DNA from: Botryococcus braunii
Taxonomy: Eukaryota > Chlorophyta > Trebouxiophyceae
Assembly: GCA_002005505.1 (NCBI GenBank)
Contig: MVGU01000981.1
Span: 89,501 to 153,500 of the forward strand
Reading direction: 5' to 3'
DNA length: 64,000 bases
The position numbers and the translations under genes are program-made. Positions 11,227 to 24,485 of the stretch are shown one piece after another. Numbering within the stretch: the first letter of the stretch is position 1; each line of letters begins with the position of its first letter. The notes under the pieces were generated by a model. That model was not told where the DNA came from. It did no database searches and was given only the letters and a program-made list of their open reading frames with translations.

Positions 11227-11455
11227 TACACACACACACACACATACATACATACATACATACATACATACATACATACATACATACATACATACATACA
11301 TACATACATACATACATACATACATACATACATACATACACACATGTATGTGTGTGTGCGTGCGTGGGTGCGTCCATACGTGTGTGTGTGTGTGTGTGTG
11401 TGTGTTTATGTATGTACATGTATGTATATACATACACACACACATACATACGTAC

Positions 11456-11486
<31 letters not shown>

Positions 11487-11615
11487 TGTATGTATGTATG
11501 TATGTATGTATGCATGTATACACACATACATACATACATACATACATACATACATACATACATACATACATACATACATACATACATACATACATACATA
11601 CATACATACATACAT

Positions 11616-11652
<37 letters not shown>

Positions 11653-11657
11653 TACAC

Positions 11658-11697
<40 letters not shown>

Positions 11698-11831
11698 TAC
11701 ATACATACATACATACATACATACATACATACATACATACATACATACATACATACATACATACATACATACATACATACATACATACATACATACTTAC
11801 ATACATACACACACACATACATACATACATA
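11078..11831 (+). repeat. (TACA)n / (CA)n compound microsatellite
   Basis: About 750 bp of TACA tetranucleotide with CA stretches. A central part (11341-11520) has the complementary TGTA/TG orientation, so the tract contains an inverted arm. All long YICH/YVCM-type reading frames are repeat artefacts. Confidence 0.97.
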
Positions 11832-12038
11832 TAGAATAAGAAGTGAAGCCTATCTTAGCCACACACCATAAAGCTTGCATGCGGGTACATATACTCACAC
11901 GAGACACCATACATACAAGACACGATACAAGATACAAGCTATAAAAGATGCAATATACTAGGACCTACTACTGGATACAAGACATACACGACAGATACAA
12001 GACAGACAAGACAGATGAGACACTTACAAGGTACATAC

Positions 12039-12150
12039 AGAGATGGGGGGGAGCGCGAGAGAGAATGGGGAAGGGAAAGAGGGGGAGGGGGGGAGAGAGA
12101 GAGGGGGGTGGCGGAGGAGAGGGAAAGGGAGGGAGGGGGGGGGGGGAGCA
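12039..12150 (+). repeat. Polypurine G/A-rich tract
   Basis: About 110 bases almost entirely G and A, ending in a run of G. Potential triplex or quadruplex former; no coding support. Confidence 0.8.
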
Positions 12151-14470
12151 AGAGGTAGCTTTGAGAACACTTGACTTGCCAATTGCAGAAGCGCGGACAT
12201 GCATACTACGGTGATGGTGAGAGTCATACTCATCGGCAGGGAAGTGATCAAGTGGGACCTGTTTGAAACGCCTGTGCGCCCTGCACAGGCTACGCCAATG
12301 CCCAAAACAACAGCTAAAGAGATATAAAGATGAAGGGAGACTTCGAGACTCGCAATTTGCGGGTCGCAACGGAGAAAGTCGATCTCAACATGAAGTCTGA
12401 TTACAATGGTACACGGATAGAGCCCAAAATCCTGAAATACAGCAACTGTCAAAACACATAGAAATTACCCTGGTAGTACATGATAAATATTTCCCCCTAT
12501 GGTGTTTGGCCCATTACCCCTGTGGGTGCTCCCAAATGCTTTTCCATGAGAGAAGTTCTAATCCGGGTCCCACAGGGTCTCGTTCCCTATGGTAGTCTCG
12601 AGGCTCTTCTAAGCAAGCTGGACCCGCTACCTTGTACATATATTGGCCAGCAACGTTGTTAACAGCCGTTTCACGTTCATGGTAATTTTAGTCACATACC
12701 TCATGAGGAACGAATTTGCAAAATATCCTCCCAAAGGCCACATCGTTGAAGCAGTATAACGGGTCAGCAAGTCCCCAGGCGGACGGCCACCGGCGGCGGA
12801 TTTTATAAGACGCCTATGTTGCAATCCTTTAAACCAAAAGATTAGTAGAAAAGCGCCACCGGCTGCTGTAAAGAGGTGTGACAGAATTGACTCTCAGACC
12901 ACAAAATTGCAGCCAATAAACGGGTGGCTCTTGCTCCTGTACAGTTACCTATGCGTCAATCCTTTTTCTGACCAAGGTTTGACCGTCAACGTTTGACGCA
13001 TAAAAGGTTCCATTATACAGGCCAGTCATCGTTTAAGAAAATGAGCTAAAGAAGACACACCTCACGCCAAAGAAGGGCGCTGGAACCAAACGACGATGCA
13101 AGAGTCAGTTCCTGAATGCCCCGTGGAGGACAAGTAAATAACGGCCGTCGGCCGTTCGGATGGAGCGGAACAGACCTCCTTGTTTACGCTAAAACGTACC
13201 GAAGTCAGCAGCATGCTGCCCGATATGTATAGTATACTTCAGGGACCTCCTCAAAACAATTGCAGATTTTTCAAAGTTTGTGAAGCAAAAATCAACAGTG
13301 GGCAGTCTCATCGACTGCAGGCCCTAACATTAATGGTCGGAGGGCACTAAAAGAGAAGTGGCCAACAATGAGTTGGTCGTCTCCTTTACCTGGGGATACC
13401 ACCATCGAGAGTGCATCCTTGAATTCTCAGGATTTTACAAACTTAACGACCTGACCCAGGTCTCGGCATCCACGCACTGCAGGAGCTATGGCAACTCTTA
13501 CACCTAAGTACTCCATTTCAAATTTTTGTTTAAAACGTCACAAGGCAATGTCTAGTCAAGGCTTTAACATATGCCTGTTACCATCCAGGAGCATTTCCTG
13601 TCCTTGAGAAATTTAAGCGGAAGTTTCCAAAAGTGGCAACTCAGTTGTGCCGAACTATTTGAGTTGCAACTTCTCTAGGGAAACCAGGAGACTTTACGGT
13701 GCCACAATGCATTCATATTTACAATGCATTCATTCATATGATGCACCGGTCCTTGTAGGCTTTCGCATATGGAGTGGTGGAGCACGGCGTTGTGATTCCT
13801 GATCCTAGCTGCCTAAGTTTCCCGCCATCTGCACTCTGCACACCTCCTGGCTCGCTAGCGCTTGCCTCAGCTCACAAGCCTCGGAAGAGTTCCATGTTAA
13901 AACTGCCTAAACCACACATATTCTACCATTCAAGGGGTTCCAAGGATTTCTTTGAAGCTTGCCCAGCAATGCCGGGCTTCCCGGGCTCTAACTTCTGCAG
14001 TATTTCCGCAGATCAAAGTTACGTTCACGAGTCACTTTTTAGTTGACAGTTGGCTGCAACCGGCACTGACCTGGCCATACAGGTATGGGCCATTGGCAGT
14101 ATGACAAAAGGTGTGATGGTCTGCAATCCTAGAGTGGGTTTCACAAAGCTAAAATTTTCAGATGGGACTGGCCACTTAACTTGCCAAGCTGTGTTTGAGT
14201 GGATGGGCCGCACCGCTTTAACCACCCTCAAACAATTGTGTTTCAGACCCCTTCAGGTGCGTGACTTGTAACTAGGAAGCTTCCTAGGTACAACTCACGC
14301 ACCAATTCCTCTGGGATGTTCCTTCCTCCCCAGGCATAGATAAACCCCTCGTCACAGCAGACAATCAACCCCCACAAACTCCCCAAGCCGCTTCGTGCAC
14401 ATGCCGTTCCTGACTCGTTAAGCGTGTGAAAGCTGGCCTATGGGGACCGTCGCGCGGCCTCGCAGACACC
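12151..14470. other. Unassigned non-coding stretch
   Basis: No transposon domain, RNA gene or credible exon was recognised. Short frames only. Confidence 0.5.
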
Positions 14471-15307
14471 CTAAAGGTGCAAGTTGACAAGCTCGGGAAC
14501 CCCCGTCAACAGAAGAGGACTGTTAGGCCGCGGCGGGGAGCTGCTGCTGAGTCTGCTGGCGGTTTGGGAGGCCACCAGGGACATGCAGCTGGCATCTGGG
14601 ATCCCGGGCTCCCGCATTTCCTGCAGGCTGAGCAGGTTGGGCAGCGGGGCGCCTCTGGCGGGATTGCGGCGCTCCCCCGGATGCATTCCAGGCAGGTTCA
14701 TGGCCAAGTCGCTCCCGCGCACTGCTGTGTACTGGCCAAAGTTAGAGGGGTGCCGTCCCAGCCAGTTCTCCATGGACCAACCCTGCCCCTGTCGGCCCGC
14801 AGCCTGGCCCCCGGGGAAGAACTCCTGGCAGCGGGGGTCTGTGTTTATATATGTCGGGCGGGTGCGACCGTCCGAGCGGGAGGCGGGCATCCCGGTGCTG
14901 GGGGCCCCGCTTTGTGATGGTACAAGTGGCGGGTTTGATAGCTTGTCCTGGGGCGGATGTACGGCAGCCGTTGTGGCCCGAGGGATGTCCAAGGACCGCC
15001 CGCTCCGGCTTGAGGTCGAGCTGGTTCGCGACGTTCCCACAGATGCAACCCCCCTTTCCTGAGGTTGCGGCGTCATGGGGCACATTTGTGACAATGCGGC
15101 TGTTATCGTTCTTGAAACATCTGGGCTGCCCTGCTCCCCTGCACTTCTGCCGCTGGGATTCCCTCCCTGCACGGCACATGCGTCCAGGCTCATGGTCAGG
15201 CTACTGTTAGCATGCAATTCCACCTCAGCCTGGGTGGTAATGAACTTGGTGCTTGCGCGAATTGGGCCTTTTGTTCTTACTGTTCTGGACAGCCGGCGGC
15301 ATCCCAC
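14471..15307 (-). CDS. Candidate host exon, Ser/Pro-rich, unknown protein
   Basis: A 278-codon open frame in a locally GC-rich island. The protein is rich in Ser, Pro, Arg and Gly with no domain I recognise, typical of a disordered segment of a regulator. A possible acceptor (CATTACCACCCAG) would make the exon start near 15231. The frame ends TAG at 14471-14473. GC-rich DNA often leaves several frames open, and other frames here are also open (14484-15062 plus, 14742-15179 minus), so the coding status is uncertain. It may belong to the same minus-strand gene as 24486-25980, but nothing in the sequence proves that. Confidence 0.35.
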   Translation of the reverse strand: MGCRRLSRTVRTKGPIRASTKFITTQAEVELHANSSLTMSLDACAVQGGNPSGRSAGEQGSPDVSRTITAALSQMCPMTPQPQERGVASVGTSRTSSTSSRSGRSLDIPRATTAAVHPPQDKLSNPPLVPSQSGAPSTGMPASRSDGRTRPTYINTDPRCQEFFPGGQAAGRQGQGWSMENWLGRHPSNFGQYTAVRGSDLAMNLPGMHPGERRNPARGAPLPNLLSLQEMREPGIPDASCMSLVASQTASRLSSSSPPRPNSPLLLTGVPELVNLHL

Positions 15308-15547
15308 GGTTTACTGCCCAACATTGCTTCACAGCGAAGTAGAAGTATTTTAGGGCTTCATGTAGAACGAGTGTCCTGATGGCTGTATTGCAATCCTGAA
15401 GAATGCCGGAAGGCTTGTGTTCCATACTGTCATGTGGGCTCCCAAAGCGAATACAGCGGGGTACACACAAAGATAGCATTTTCACAGCAGGATACCAGTC
15501 ATGTTTCATATCCAACCTGCAGAGGCAGGTGAACAGAGACTGGAGGG

Positions 15548-15832
<285 letters not shown>

Positions 15833-16465
15833 TACAAATTGGAGTGGAGGGGGAGGGGGAGGTTGAGCCCTTCAGAAGCAAGGGGATTCTTGAAGTGAAA
15901 AATAAAAAAGTTACAGGAGGTGGAAATGATGGCCCGGAAGAATCTGTACAGGAGGGCAAGGGGGGAAGGGGACAGCTTTGTGGCCCATACAATGCCGATC
16001 TGGTTTGAAGCAGATTGTTTAACAATTTCTCAAGTATACAATGGGAGCTGCTTTGATTGGTTCAAAAAGTTACAGATTGCGAAGCTAATGGGAAGTAGGG
16101 TAAGGAGTGACCTGTTCCCCTTCACCGGCAATTTGGGGACATTTTAAAAGATAGACCTCTTTTACACTTGACTTGGGGCCTAGCTTGTTGTCTCACATGA
16201 ACCTCTTCCTATCCTTGCTTCTTTCTTAATAGAAGGGCTGGGAAATAGTGTGAGGAGTGAGCTGTTCCCACTGCACCGGCAAATTGGAAACATGCTACAA
16301 GATAAAATATCAATTACACGTGGCTTAGCTTGTTGTCCCACATGAATCTCTTCAGACCCTTGTTTCCTATGTCATGGGTCTCAAACGTGTTCTGCTGAGG
16401 GGGAAGGCCAGCAGAGTAAATGTTCCGTGGAGGGAGGAGGCCATGTCTGAGTAAGGTGAGCTCAC

Positions 16466-16687
16466 CATCTGATCCAGCAGCGTCTGTACCCCGTGAATCA
16501 TATTCCGGTAGATCTGCTCCCATGTGTCTCGCATGATTGAGACCATTTCTCTTTCTGTTTTAAAGCTTCCTTGAATCCGGACGAACGTATTCTCCTTTAT
16601 CGTGACTTTGTAGAGCTTGATATGGCAGCGATGGTCGAGGAAGCTAGCTGGAAAGGGGTTAACATTGCCATCGTTGCTCACCAGCTT
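16466..16687. other. Two mutually exclusive candidate exons
   Basis: On the plus strand, 16565-16687 follows a pyrimidine-rich TTTCTGTTTTAAAG and ends at GTAAGC. It encodes 40 plausible residues (NPDERILLYRDF, then EEASWKGVNIAIVAHQL). On the minus strand, 16554-16466 lies between AAAACAG and GTGAGC and encodes 29 residues (REMVSIMRDTWEQIYRN). Neither matches a family I know. They lie within about 220 bp on opposite strands, so both are unlikely to be real. Transcript data would be needed to choose. Confidence 0.25.
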
Positions 16688-16689
16688 GT

Positions 16690-17890
16690 AAGCCCTGTGA
16701 ACAAATGTAGCTCAGCAGATCTGAACTCCAAGTCCGACACAAATATTAAGGGATACTCCAGTTCCTTCCAAGTACCAACTTGCACTGCCGATCAAGCAAG
16801 GAGGACCAGCCGGTCCTCTGAGGTATACTTACAGAGTTAATCTGTCTGCATCGTATAATGTGAGCTCCTCGTGCAAACGTCCAGCTCCAATGCGAACGAC
16901 TCTGTTTTTCTTCAACTGTCCGGACCAGGACATTGCATTTAACACACCACAAAACCTGGCGGTAGACACCAAGGCCATCCTCAACTACCACGAGGATCAC
17001 GAAGCTCGGAATCAAGCCATGGTGTTACTCACCTGCAGTTCTTGGCGTTCTTGAAGCAAGGGTATGTAACTTTCTGTATCACCGAATGAAGACACAACCT
17101 CCCAAACTCGAGAGGGCGCAGCGGTGACCACGCCGGAGACCTCAACCTGAACGACTTGCAAGCCTCCCATGTGATGGACGGCTCAAAGTGAGAACTCCGA
17201 CATTTCAGATTCGACACTGACCAGATTCTTGATGCTCGAAAATTCAGTGCTTCTTCAAGTCAGTCCGGGGAAAAGGACACATGCGGCACGCATTGCTAGG
17301 AAGCAGAACATTCTTAAAATGATATTTTTCACTTCTGAGTACCGCACTGTTATTGGGTTACACTTTGACTCTTTTCAAGCTTTCGCGAGACCTTTACGCC
17401 AAGGATACGCAACAGGATCCGCTTAGTCAAAGTCATGCAACATTGCTGATTACTTGGTCCCTGTAACGCCAGATTCGATGCAATATGCGTCAGGTCCGCG
17501 TTGATATGTGAAATCAGGTACTAATTGCGGACCTGCATTGTGGGTTTGGACCCCCGGCACGATCAAGTGGGAAAGTCGGATTGCACAGGGCCAAGTATAC
17601 GTTTCAAAGGGCGCAAATCTTGCAGGGAACGTAGCCGGTTCTCTGCATAGTGGCCTTGATCTCGTTTCCGCGGTTTCAAATGACGCCGCATGCGGCTGTA
17701 GCGATGGCACTTCAATGAAAGTGAAATATATATCAGTAACATCTTTCTTCTGTTAGTAAACTACATGAAGAGTGGATAATTTTATAGTTGTGGACAGTAG
17801 GAAAGTAGGGAAGTTGGACACTAGAAAAGTTGGGTAGTAGGAATGCTTGTGCTGTTACTAACAACGTCTCGGTGGTCAAAATTATTCTTT
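16690..17890. other. Unassigned non-coding stretch
   Basis: No gene, repeat family or RNA recognised. Confidence 0.5.
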
Positions 17891-17891
17891 G

Positions 17892-18037
17892 GCGCATTAT
17901 TATTGTATTGCTGTTATTATCGTGTGACTTCTACACGGGCATACATAATTTCTGCACTTACGGAATTCGGATGTCGATACGTGAATATTCAGGCATCGGG
18001 GGCCTGAGAATGACATATTTCACTTTTGCTTAAAAAC
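17892..18037 (+). repeat. Dispersed repeat copy (second)
   Basis: Co-linear with 8165-8340: GCGCATTATTATTG, ATCGTGTGAC, TGCACTTACG, TTCGGATGTC, TCGGGGGCCTGAGA and the closing TTTCACTTTTGC. This copy has no adjacent CT tract, which helps separate the repeat from the microsatellite. Confidence 0.65.
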
Positions 18038-18871
18038 GGCGATGCAATCGACGCCCCATTGCCGATCTCCTGGCGCATTCGATATGATGGACCGCCACTG
18101 ATGGGCCTTCTTCTCTGTTATTTGAGGCCTTCTGCGCCAGGGGGGGCCAGGGGCCCTGGCTGCCATGGCCAATCGGGGCCAAGGCTTGGCCCCTAACTGG
18201 GAGATTGGGGCTGGTGGCCCCCTGGGTAAGGGATCTTCCATTGCGTCTCGAGTCTTTGTTTACGTTGCACAAAAAGCGGCTGTTGGTAACCAAAGTATAT
18301 CAAGGGCGCCTATTAATTAGTAGTGGCAGGTCTAGAATGTCTTAAACATTATATATATAAATATGTGTGTGTATATGTATATATGTATATATGTGTATAT
18401 ATATGTATAACTGCACCTCGGCATGCCCGGCGGGCCAGACAGATGTCGTTGCTTCCTCTTTAGGGAAGTGAAGTAATGTCACGAAGTAATCCGAACATGT
18501 TATGAACATGTCGCTGGAATGGACCTAAAAGGTGTTTGCAACTGCAGTATACTCTCGTAAGTTAAGGTAACTTGTACATGTCGTGGTAATAACCTAGAGG
18601 TGTATGCAACTTCCAGTATACTCTCATAAGGTAGTGCTAGCTGGACGTTCGGATCCGCTTGGTGCCATTTGGGGTCAAAAGGTCAAGCATGTAAACTTGC
18701 ACATGGAAGCAGGTTCCAGCAGTGCACGTCGCCGGGGGTTCAAAAGGTTAAGCATGGAAATTGGCACGTGCATTCTGGTTCAAGCATTGCATGTCCCTGC
18801 GATCTTAAGCACACAAAACTTTAACGTGAATATGCCTCCATGGAGGCTCGAGGATGCACATGCATATGCAT

Positions 18872-18873
<2 letters not shown>

Positions 18874-18930
<57 letters not shown>

Positions 18931-18935
18931 TGTGT

Positions 18936-18996
<61 letters not shown>

Positions 18997-19010
18997 TTTG
19001 TTTGTTTGGG
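18874..19010 (+). repeat. (GT)n microsatellite
   Basis: About 120 bp of GT with two GGGTG interruptions, ending in TTTG units and a G run. Confidence 0.97.
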
Positions 19011-19149
19011 GGGGTGGTTGCAAGGGAGATGGGGATGATAGGAACGACAAGGTGCAGGGGGGGCGGAGGAATGTAGGCGGATGACCATGGCGGGTGAGCT
19101 CTGCAAATTCACAAGACAAGCTGACAAAGGTTATGGGCAATCGGCGTCC

Positions 19150-19280
19150 CTGGTTCCCAAGCAGACATGTCGTGTCAGGATTACTCCCCCAAGCCGCAGT
19201 CCGAGACGACTGCCTGCTTGCACAATACAGCAATTGACGGACAATCAACTTGCATCTGAGAATGCCCTGTTGTGTCCAGT
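19150..19280 (-). repeat. LTR module copy 2, family D
   Basis: Ends CTGCTTGGGAACCAG followed by GGACGC. It differs from copy 1 by several substitutions and an indel, as expected for an old insertion. Confidence 0.8.
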
Positions 19281-19479
19281 CCCATTCGGTTACAAAGGTC
19301 GTCTGTCATTCAGCATTACTCACAGCTCCCTATGGATATGCTCATGCGACTACGCACAAGTTCATTCCTATACTCACTCAAGTCTCTGTCCCTTAGCTGT
19401 TTCAGAGACTTGAGTGTACACTAAGATTGTCCACACATACTAAACAACCAGCATTGTACCACATGCCTAATCGTCCCAC

Positions 19480-19616
19480 CTGGTTCCCAAGCAGACAGGT
19501 GTCAGCATTACTTCCCCGAGCTACAGTCGGATAACTGCCTGCTTGCACAATACAGCAACTTGCATCTGAGATGACGTACAATCAACTTGCATCTGAGATG
19601 CCCTGTTGTTTCCAGT
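19480..19616 (-). repeat. LTR module copy 1, family D
   Basis: Reads on the minus strand to CTGCTTGGGAACCAG followed by GTGGGA. It has hairpin GCATC/GATGC and arms AAGCAGGCAG and CTGTCTGCTT (one G-U pair). Confidence 0.8.
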
Positions 19617-19895
19617 CCAATTGCCATGTCTTGCGACAACGGCCACCATAATGGTTCATTCAAACGTGTAACCTAAAGCCACTTGTACCTTATGTTCGAA
19701 ATCTGACCGAACCCTACAGTGTCACCCCGTACCTCCTACTGCTAGACTGTTGTTCCCGGTACCACTGGGAAAAACACCCACACTTTTTTCTTAGACTGTT
19801 CTCACCCTCCTAGCTGCTTCTTAGCAATGTTACCCCTCTGAAGATCAGTTAAGCACAAGGCATACACTTGATTCTGTTCACAACTTAACACAAGC

Positions 19896-22255
19896 TTGTC
19901 TTGTGAAGTAAGTGTCCAACTAGCCATCGAGGGCACTCAACCACTCGTGTGGTAGAATACGTCATGAATGCACGATTATACTACCTGGTGCGTAATGAAA
20001 GCTCTCCAGCATAAACTCATGCCGGCTTGCCATGGAAAAGGATTGTAGTCATGGGCGGCAGTAGACCACCGAAGTGAAACAGCAAGACTGACTGTTGCAT
20101 GACATCTAATACACCGTTTCCTGATTCATACCTTGTCCGTATTGAACCATGTGTTCCACACCAACCACTTCAAGGGGCAAATCAGTCGTAACTCAGATGC
20201 AATGAGCGTATCAATTCCAAGACCTCCGGTCAGAGGATGGGCAGGTTATGCCCCTAAACAACGTAGCTCGAGCACTGAATCGTGCTCTCAGCTTTAAAAA
20301 TTTCAAAGTGTGGTCTATCGCGCTTAAGTTTTGGTCATGAACCCACGTAACGTAAGCACACTTAAATGCATTGGGCCCTATCTTGCACATAAACATAATC
20401 CCTTCAAGTCTAAGCATAACTTCTCCGGCTTTCAATTTCATGGATCAATAGTCATGCCATGGGTAATAAATTTCAAATTTCTCAAAGCATATCGTGGCAT
20501 GAAAATCAGCCCTGTCGCTCACCCAAAATCTCAAGTTAGTACTACTTAACTTCCCCTGCTTCAACCATACGTGCTGGCGGGGCGAGTTCATTTTCTATGT
20601 TACACTTACAGAGATTCAGTCACACGTCGAGGTGACCACATCATTGCTTGCTTAAAACACGCTCAGCATGCGGATCTTCATGTGGGTCATGCGTAAAATT
20701 CATAAGCCGCCTTGCTTCAAGGCAACACGACCATACAACACAGGCAACACCCCGTTTCAGAGGTACACAAAGTTCTTTCAGTGTCGACGAGCAAACCTTC
20801 ACAAGTCGCTTCACATTTAATTTTAAACGACGGCCGGAGTACGTCCGATAGTAAAGTGCGTTTTAATATAATATCAAGCGCCATCAACCCTTGTGCTCCA
20901 ACCGCTACCCAAAACCCCACATTACTCCAACATGTTACACCAGAATCATGCATCTGAGGCCTGCACCTTACCTAAATCCTGCTGTACCGTAAGGTAATTA
21001 TATGTATGACGACTGAACCCTAGCTAAGACCCGCTATAACCTAAGAATTCACCCTTTTCTGCAACGAAGCACCACCCAGTGAAACCCGCCTTCTGCAGTT
21101 CTATTAAATAGACCTGTCGGGAACCCACTGATGCATTAAACCCCCATCCCATTCCGGATCTGAGGCAAGACACTCAACATGGCTCTCAGTCTGACACCTT
21201 AGCAAGGCTGTTTAAGTATCTGGTGTGCCTTGTAAGCACATTTTTTGGGCTGTAGCTGTGCCATGTGGAGCACCTCAGCATCAATGGCAGTGGTGAACGG
21301 AGTCTTGGGTCGGCCACAGAGGCCTGTGTGGACCGTACTTCAAGGTTCAGGCAGCATTGCTGCTGAGAGCGAGCCTTCCTGCATAGCCGAATCTGGACAA
21401 ACACGCTATGGCTCTTCATGACGGCACCTGACGTAGCCCGTAGCTTTTTTGACAAACCACGAGTGATCAAAATTCGGAGAGCCCGCTGAGCCCAGCTACA
21501 TGCCCTGGCAACACTAAGCCCCAAGGCACACTTACCTCACAAGATCAATGGCCTCGCTACATGCCTCGCAAGATCAATTGCTTTGAAAGAACAAGAAATC
21601 CAAACGCACACAAAAAAACCAATTGCACACTGACCATCGTGCAAACTCAAAAAACCAATTGGACCTATCACCAAGCCAAGACTGAATGCGCTGGAGGGGC
21701 AGTAGCCAGGGCCCGTCTTTCACCAAAACCTAGTTGCCTACTTGTCCTGGGCTTAGGGCTACCAGCCGGAAAATTTCATGCACCACCTGGCACGTCTTAC
21801 CACACCATCCGCAGAAATTGCAGGCTTGACGAGGAGACAATAGTATACAACGTATCAAACACTCCACCATATATACTATATAGCGTCAGCGCTTATAATC
21901 GTATACGTAATGTTACGTAACATTGAAGCCGCAAACTTGACTCGCATGAGTTTGTGCTTACCACGTGGCCCCTTCAGGCACGAAACTCATTTTCCTTCTA
22001 ACAATTGCACAAACGGGAGACACGCTTCATAAAGAAGGTGAGATGTGGAATCAGCCCACTCTTCCTGCATCAACCCACGACCTGCCATCAGGCTTAAGCT
22101 TGAGGCCATGTGGCATCTCAACAAGCACCACCAAACATCTTACCACAACTGACCAGCAAAGCGATCAAGCGCAAGCCCACTTGGCATATAAACCTTCAAA
22201 AGTCGTTACGTCTTTTTCTGTATAAGTCCGCCTGGTTTGGCATCCGGATTGCACA
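19896..22255. other. Unassigned non-coding stretch
   Basis: No transposon domain, RNA gene or credible exon recognised; only short frames without motifs. Confidence 0.5.
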
Positions 22256-22591
22256 ATGCGCAAAAGATCCGTGGTTGCAGAGAGCGACGATAGTTGTAGC
22301 TCCTCTGTTGCCTCCAGCAACATGCATACTACCTAGTGCTCTACTTCAAGCGCACCTCCAGGCACTATATGCTTCGATGGATCTGGTCGGTCTGCTTCAC
22401 TCGAAGAAAGGGAGCGTAGTGCAGGCCATGAGGCAATCATTAAAGCCATGGACTTCTGGACCAAGGTTGGATTGGATGGCGAGGAGGCGATCCTAAAGAA
22501 TGTCAGCACCCTTAAGCTGAATCTCCTGCAAGGCCTCGACTTCGTGAGCAGCCAGGTGCTAACCGACCATTTGGGCGCAGCACATCGCTGA
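22256..22591 (+). pseudogene. Possible decayed small gene or exon
   Basis: From ATG 22256 the frame reads a polar Ser-rich N-terminus, meets TAG at 22334-22336, then stays open to TGA 22589-22591. It encodes a helical-looking segment with SLEERERSAGHEAIIKAMDF and WTKVGLDGEEAILKNV. The composition looks protein-like, but no family is recognised. The last 35 bases are repeated imperfectly at 22599-22636 (ACCGACCA, TTGGG, GC(A/G)GC(A/G)CATCG, TGAAAA). One stop in 112 codons would fit a pseudogene, or a start downstream of the stop. Confidence 0.3.
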
Positions 22592-23121
22592 AAATTTGAC
22601 CGACCGACCAATTTGGGTGCGGCGCATCGATGAAAAAAGACCGTGGCGGACAATGCACCGCATCCCTCTGAACTCGTCACATGCCACAACCAGGAAATTT
22701 GAAAAGCAGCAAAAAGAACTAAGCGCTTATTCACATGCAGCCGACCTGCAGGGTCGGCTGCATGTTTTGGCCACAATGATATTCTGTGGCAGACAAAGCC
22801 CAGTCCAAGTATTGGAGGCCCAGCCTTGTCACAAGCCTCAGCGGTCTTGTTCTCGCCTCTGCGCAAGTCCGCTGCTTCTGGAGTACAGCAAGGGGGCCCA
22901 CCCTGCTGATACTGGACAGATATCTGGGAGCGGGGCTACGTAAACCCCTCTCTCCCTAGGCTATGCTCAAAATGGGGCATTGCCCCTTCATGCAAGTCCT
23001 CCAAGCCTGGAAGCCACTCGTTCGGACACAAGAGTCGGGGCACACATGCTCGAATGCGCCCTGAGCCTCAGCATACTTCTGGACAGGACGCCACCACATC
23101 ACCCTCCAGTGGGTCGAGAGA

Positions 23122-23700
23122 TTAATCTTCTTTAAGCAAAGTCTCCCACCACTTCCGGACGGTGGGGGTAAGATAAAAGAAGGGAATGCCTAGCCTAGCA
23201 CTGCACACATTCAGAATCATCACTTCTAGACAAGAAACATCTGCTACCATCAGCGCTCTTAGATCCAACGGGGGGGTCCAGGGCAGTCCCCCGTTCAGGA
23301 GGTGCGCACATGATGCATCATCTACACACATCCCCTCCTCTAGGGCCACATTGGTGGTGCACAACAGGACACGCACCACCAAGAGCTGCAATAGCCGGCC
23401 CCGGCCCAGAGTCTGAAACCTAAAATTAACGAAGCTGTGTAAGTCTCTGATGCCAACTCCCGCCTTCGACATATCCTAGGGACTCCGAAACACCAGAGTC
23501 TAGCAGCTCTAGGATACTTGCTGAGACGAGGACTATCTCCACGCCCGCTGTACAGGAAAGCATAAATAGGGCTCCTGAACAGAGGGGGTAAACCTCGGCC
23601 GTCCTGTTAAAATTTGCGGACAGCATGCGTAAAGGGCCGTGCAGCCAATTAAGGTTGCTGGGACACAATTGAAAGCCTCTAACCACCACTCGTTCTACAG
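23122..23700 (-). pseudogene. Possible LINE (non-LTR) RT C-terminal scrap
   Basis: The minus-strand segment GVGIRDLHSFVNFRFQTLG resembles the conserved block after the thumb of LINE reverse transcriptases, where GG(L/V)GIRDL is typical. It is followed by a Trp- and Leu-rich tail. The upstream minus-strand frame (23426-23689) is shifted, and the downstream frame ends TAA near 23120. The RT catalytic core is not visible. Assignment rests on one motif and is tentative. Confidence 0.35.
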
Positions 23701-24485
23701 GATTAACTTGTGACGGGCCCCTCGAACGTGTGTGGTGGTGGGAAGCAGTATCAGCACCCGCTGGCCAGGGTTATAAAAAGGGCCCCTGGACAGTGAGGGC
23801 AGTCTCCCGCCGCCTTGAAAAAAAATAGACGGAGCGAGACACTGAAACTCAGAATTCTGGATTCAACCAGTAAACAGAAGGTGGCAGCGGGAAGGCCAGT
23901 AACAACACTCGCAGTGCAGGGGTTACCAAAAAGGGGCCCTGTCATCCACAGTGTCTTTTTGCCCGACTGCGCCTGTGTATTGTGCCGATCCAATAACTAA
24001 ATAGAATAAATCATACAATAAATCTTAGGCATTGACCAATACTGAGTGCCTACAGCAAAAATCAATTAATGAAAAGGCCAGGCATTCCCACGGCATTGTT
24101 CTCGAAAAAGCTGGATGTGCCAGCATCCAAGGCATGCCTTGACCATAACGGTCGCTTACCATCCGGATAAACGCCGCTTCCCCCAGCGCAAGCAGCTTTC
24201 TTAAACACGCCGTCCGCCTAAAGCCTCAAGCCTCAAGGCATGCCAGAAGCAGCATCCCAACTGTCACAATGACGCTGGAAACGCCCCGCATGGGAACCAA
24301 AAGCCTACGCCACAAGGCCTACATAGGCTTTTATTTGCAAGAGAAAGGCTTTCATTTGCAAGAGCTACAAAGCGAGATTTTGCCGCCGGCACAAAGCAAA
24401 GCCCCACAGGACTCCCTCCCGGCGGCACGGCAACGCGCAAGACTGAGTGGGCTCTTCACAAATGCCCTGAGACCCGATGAGGCGA

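Larger units (their letters stand above)
19122..19890 (-). repeat. Solo copia LTR, family D
   Basis: 769 bp on the minus strand, from TGTTAAG (19890) to the GTCA end (19122), flanked by the perfect duplication caagc (19117-19121 and 19891-19895). It aligns with families A and B along its length: CCTTGTGCTT near the start, CATAAGGTACAAG near 19684, and GATTGCCCATAACC near the end. No internal coding region is attached, so it is a solo LTR left by LTR-LTR recombination. It is the most diverged LTR here, yet it keeps both structured modules (19480-19616 and 19150-19280). Confidence 0.93.

Noticed and set aside
10948..11871. Reading frames of about 300 codons rich in Tyr, Ile, His, Cys, Met and Val
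   Set aside because: Pure microsatellite translation of TACA/CA units on both strands.
22333..22866. A 177-codon minus-strand frame
   Set aside because: No motif, and the opposite strand has the more protein-like reading; treated as a shadow.
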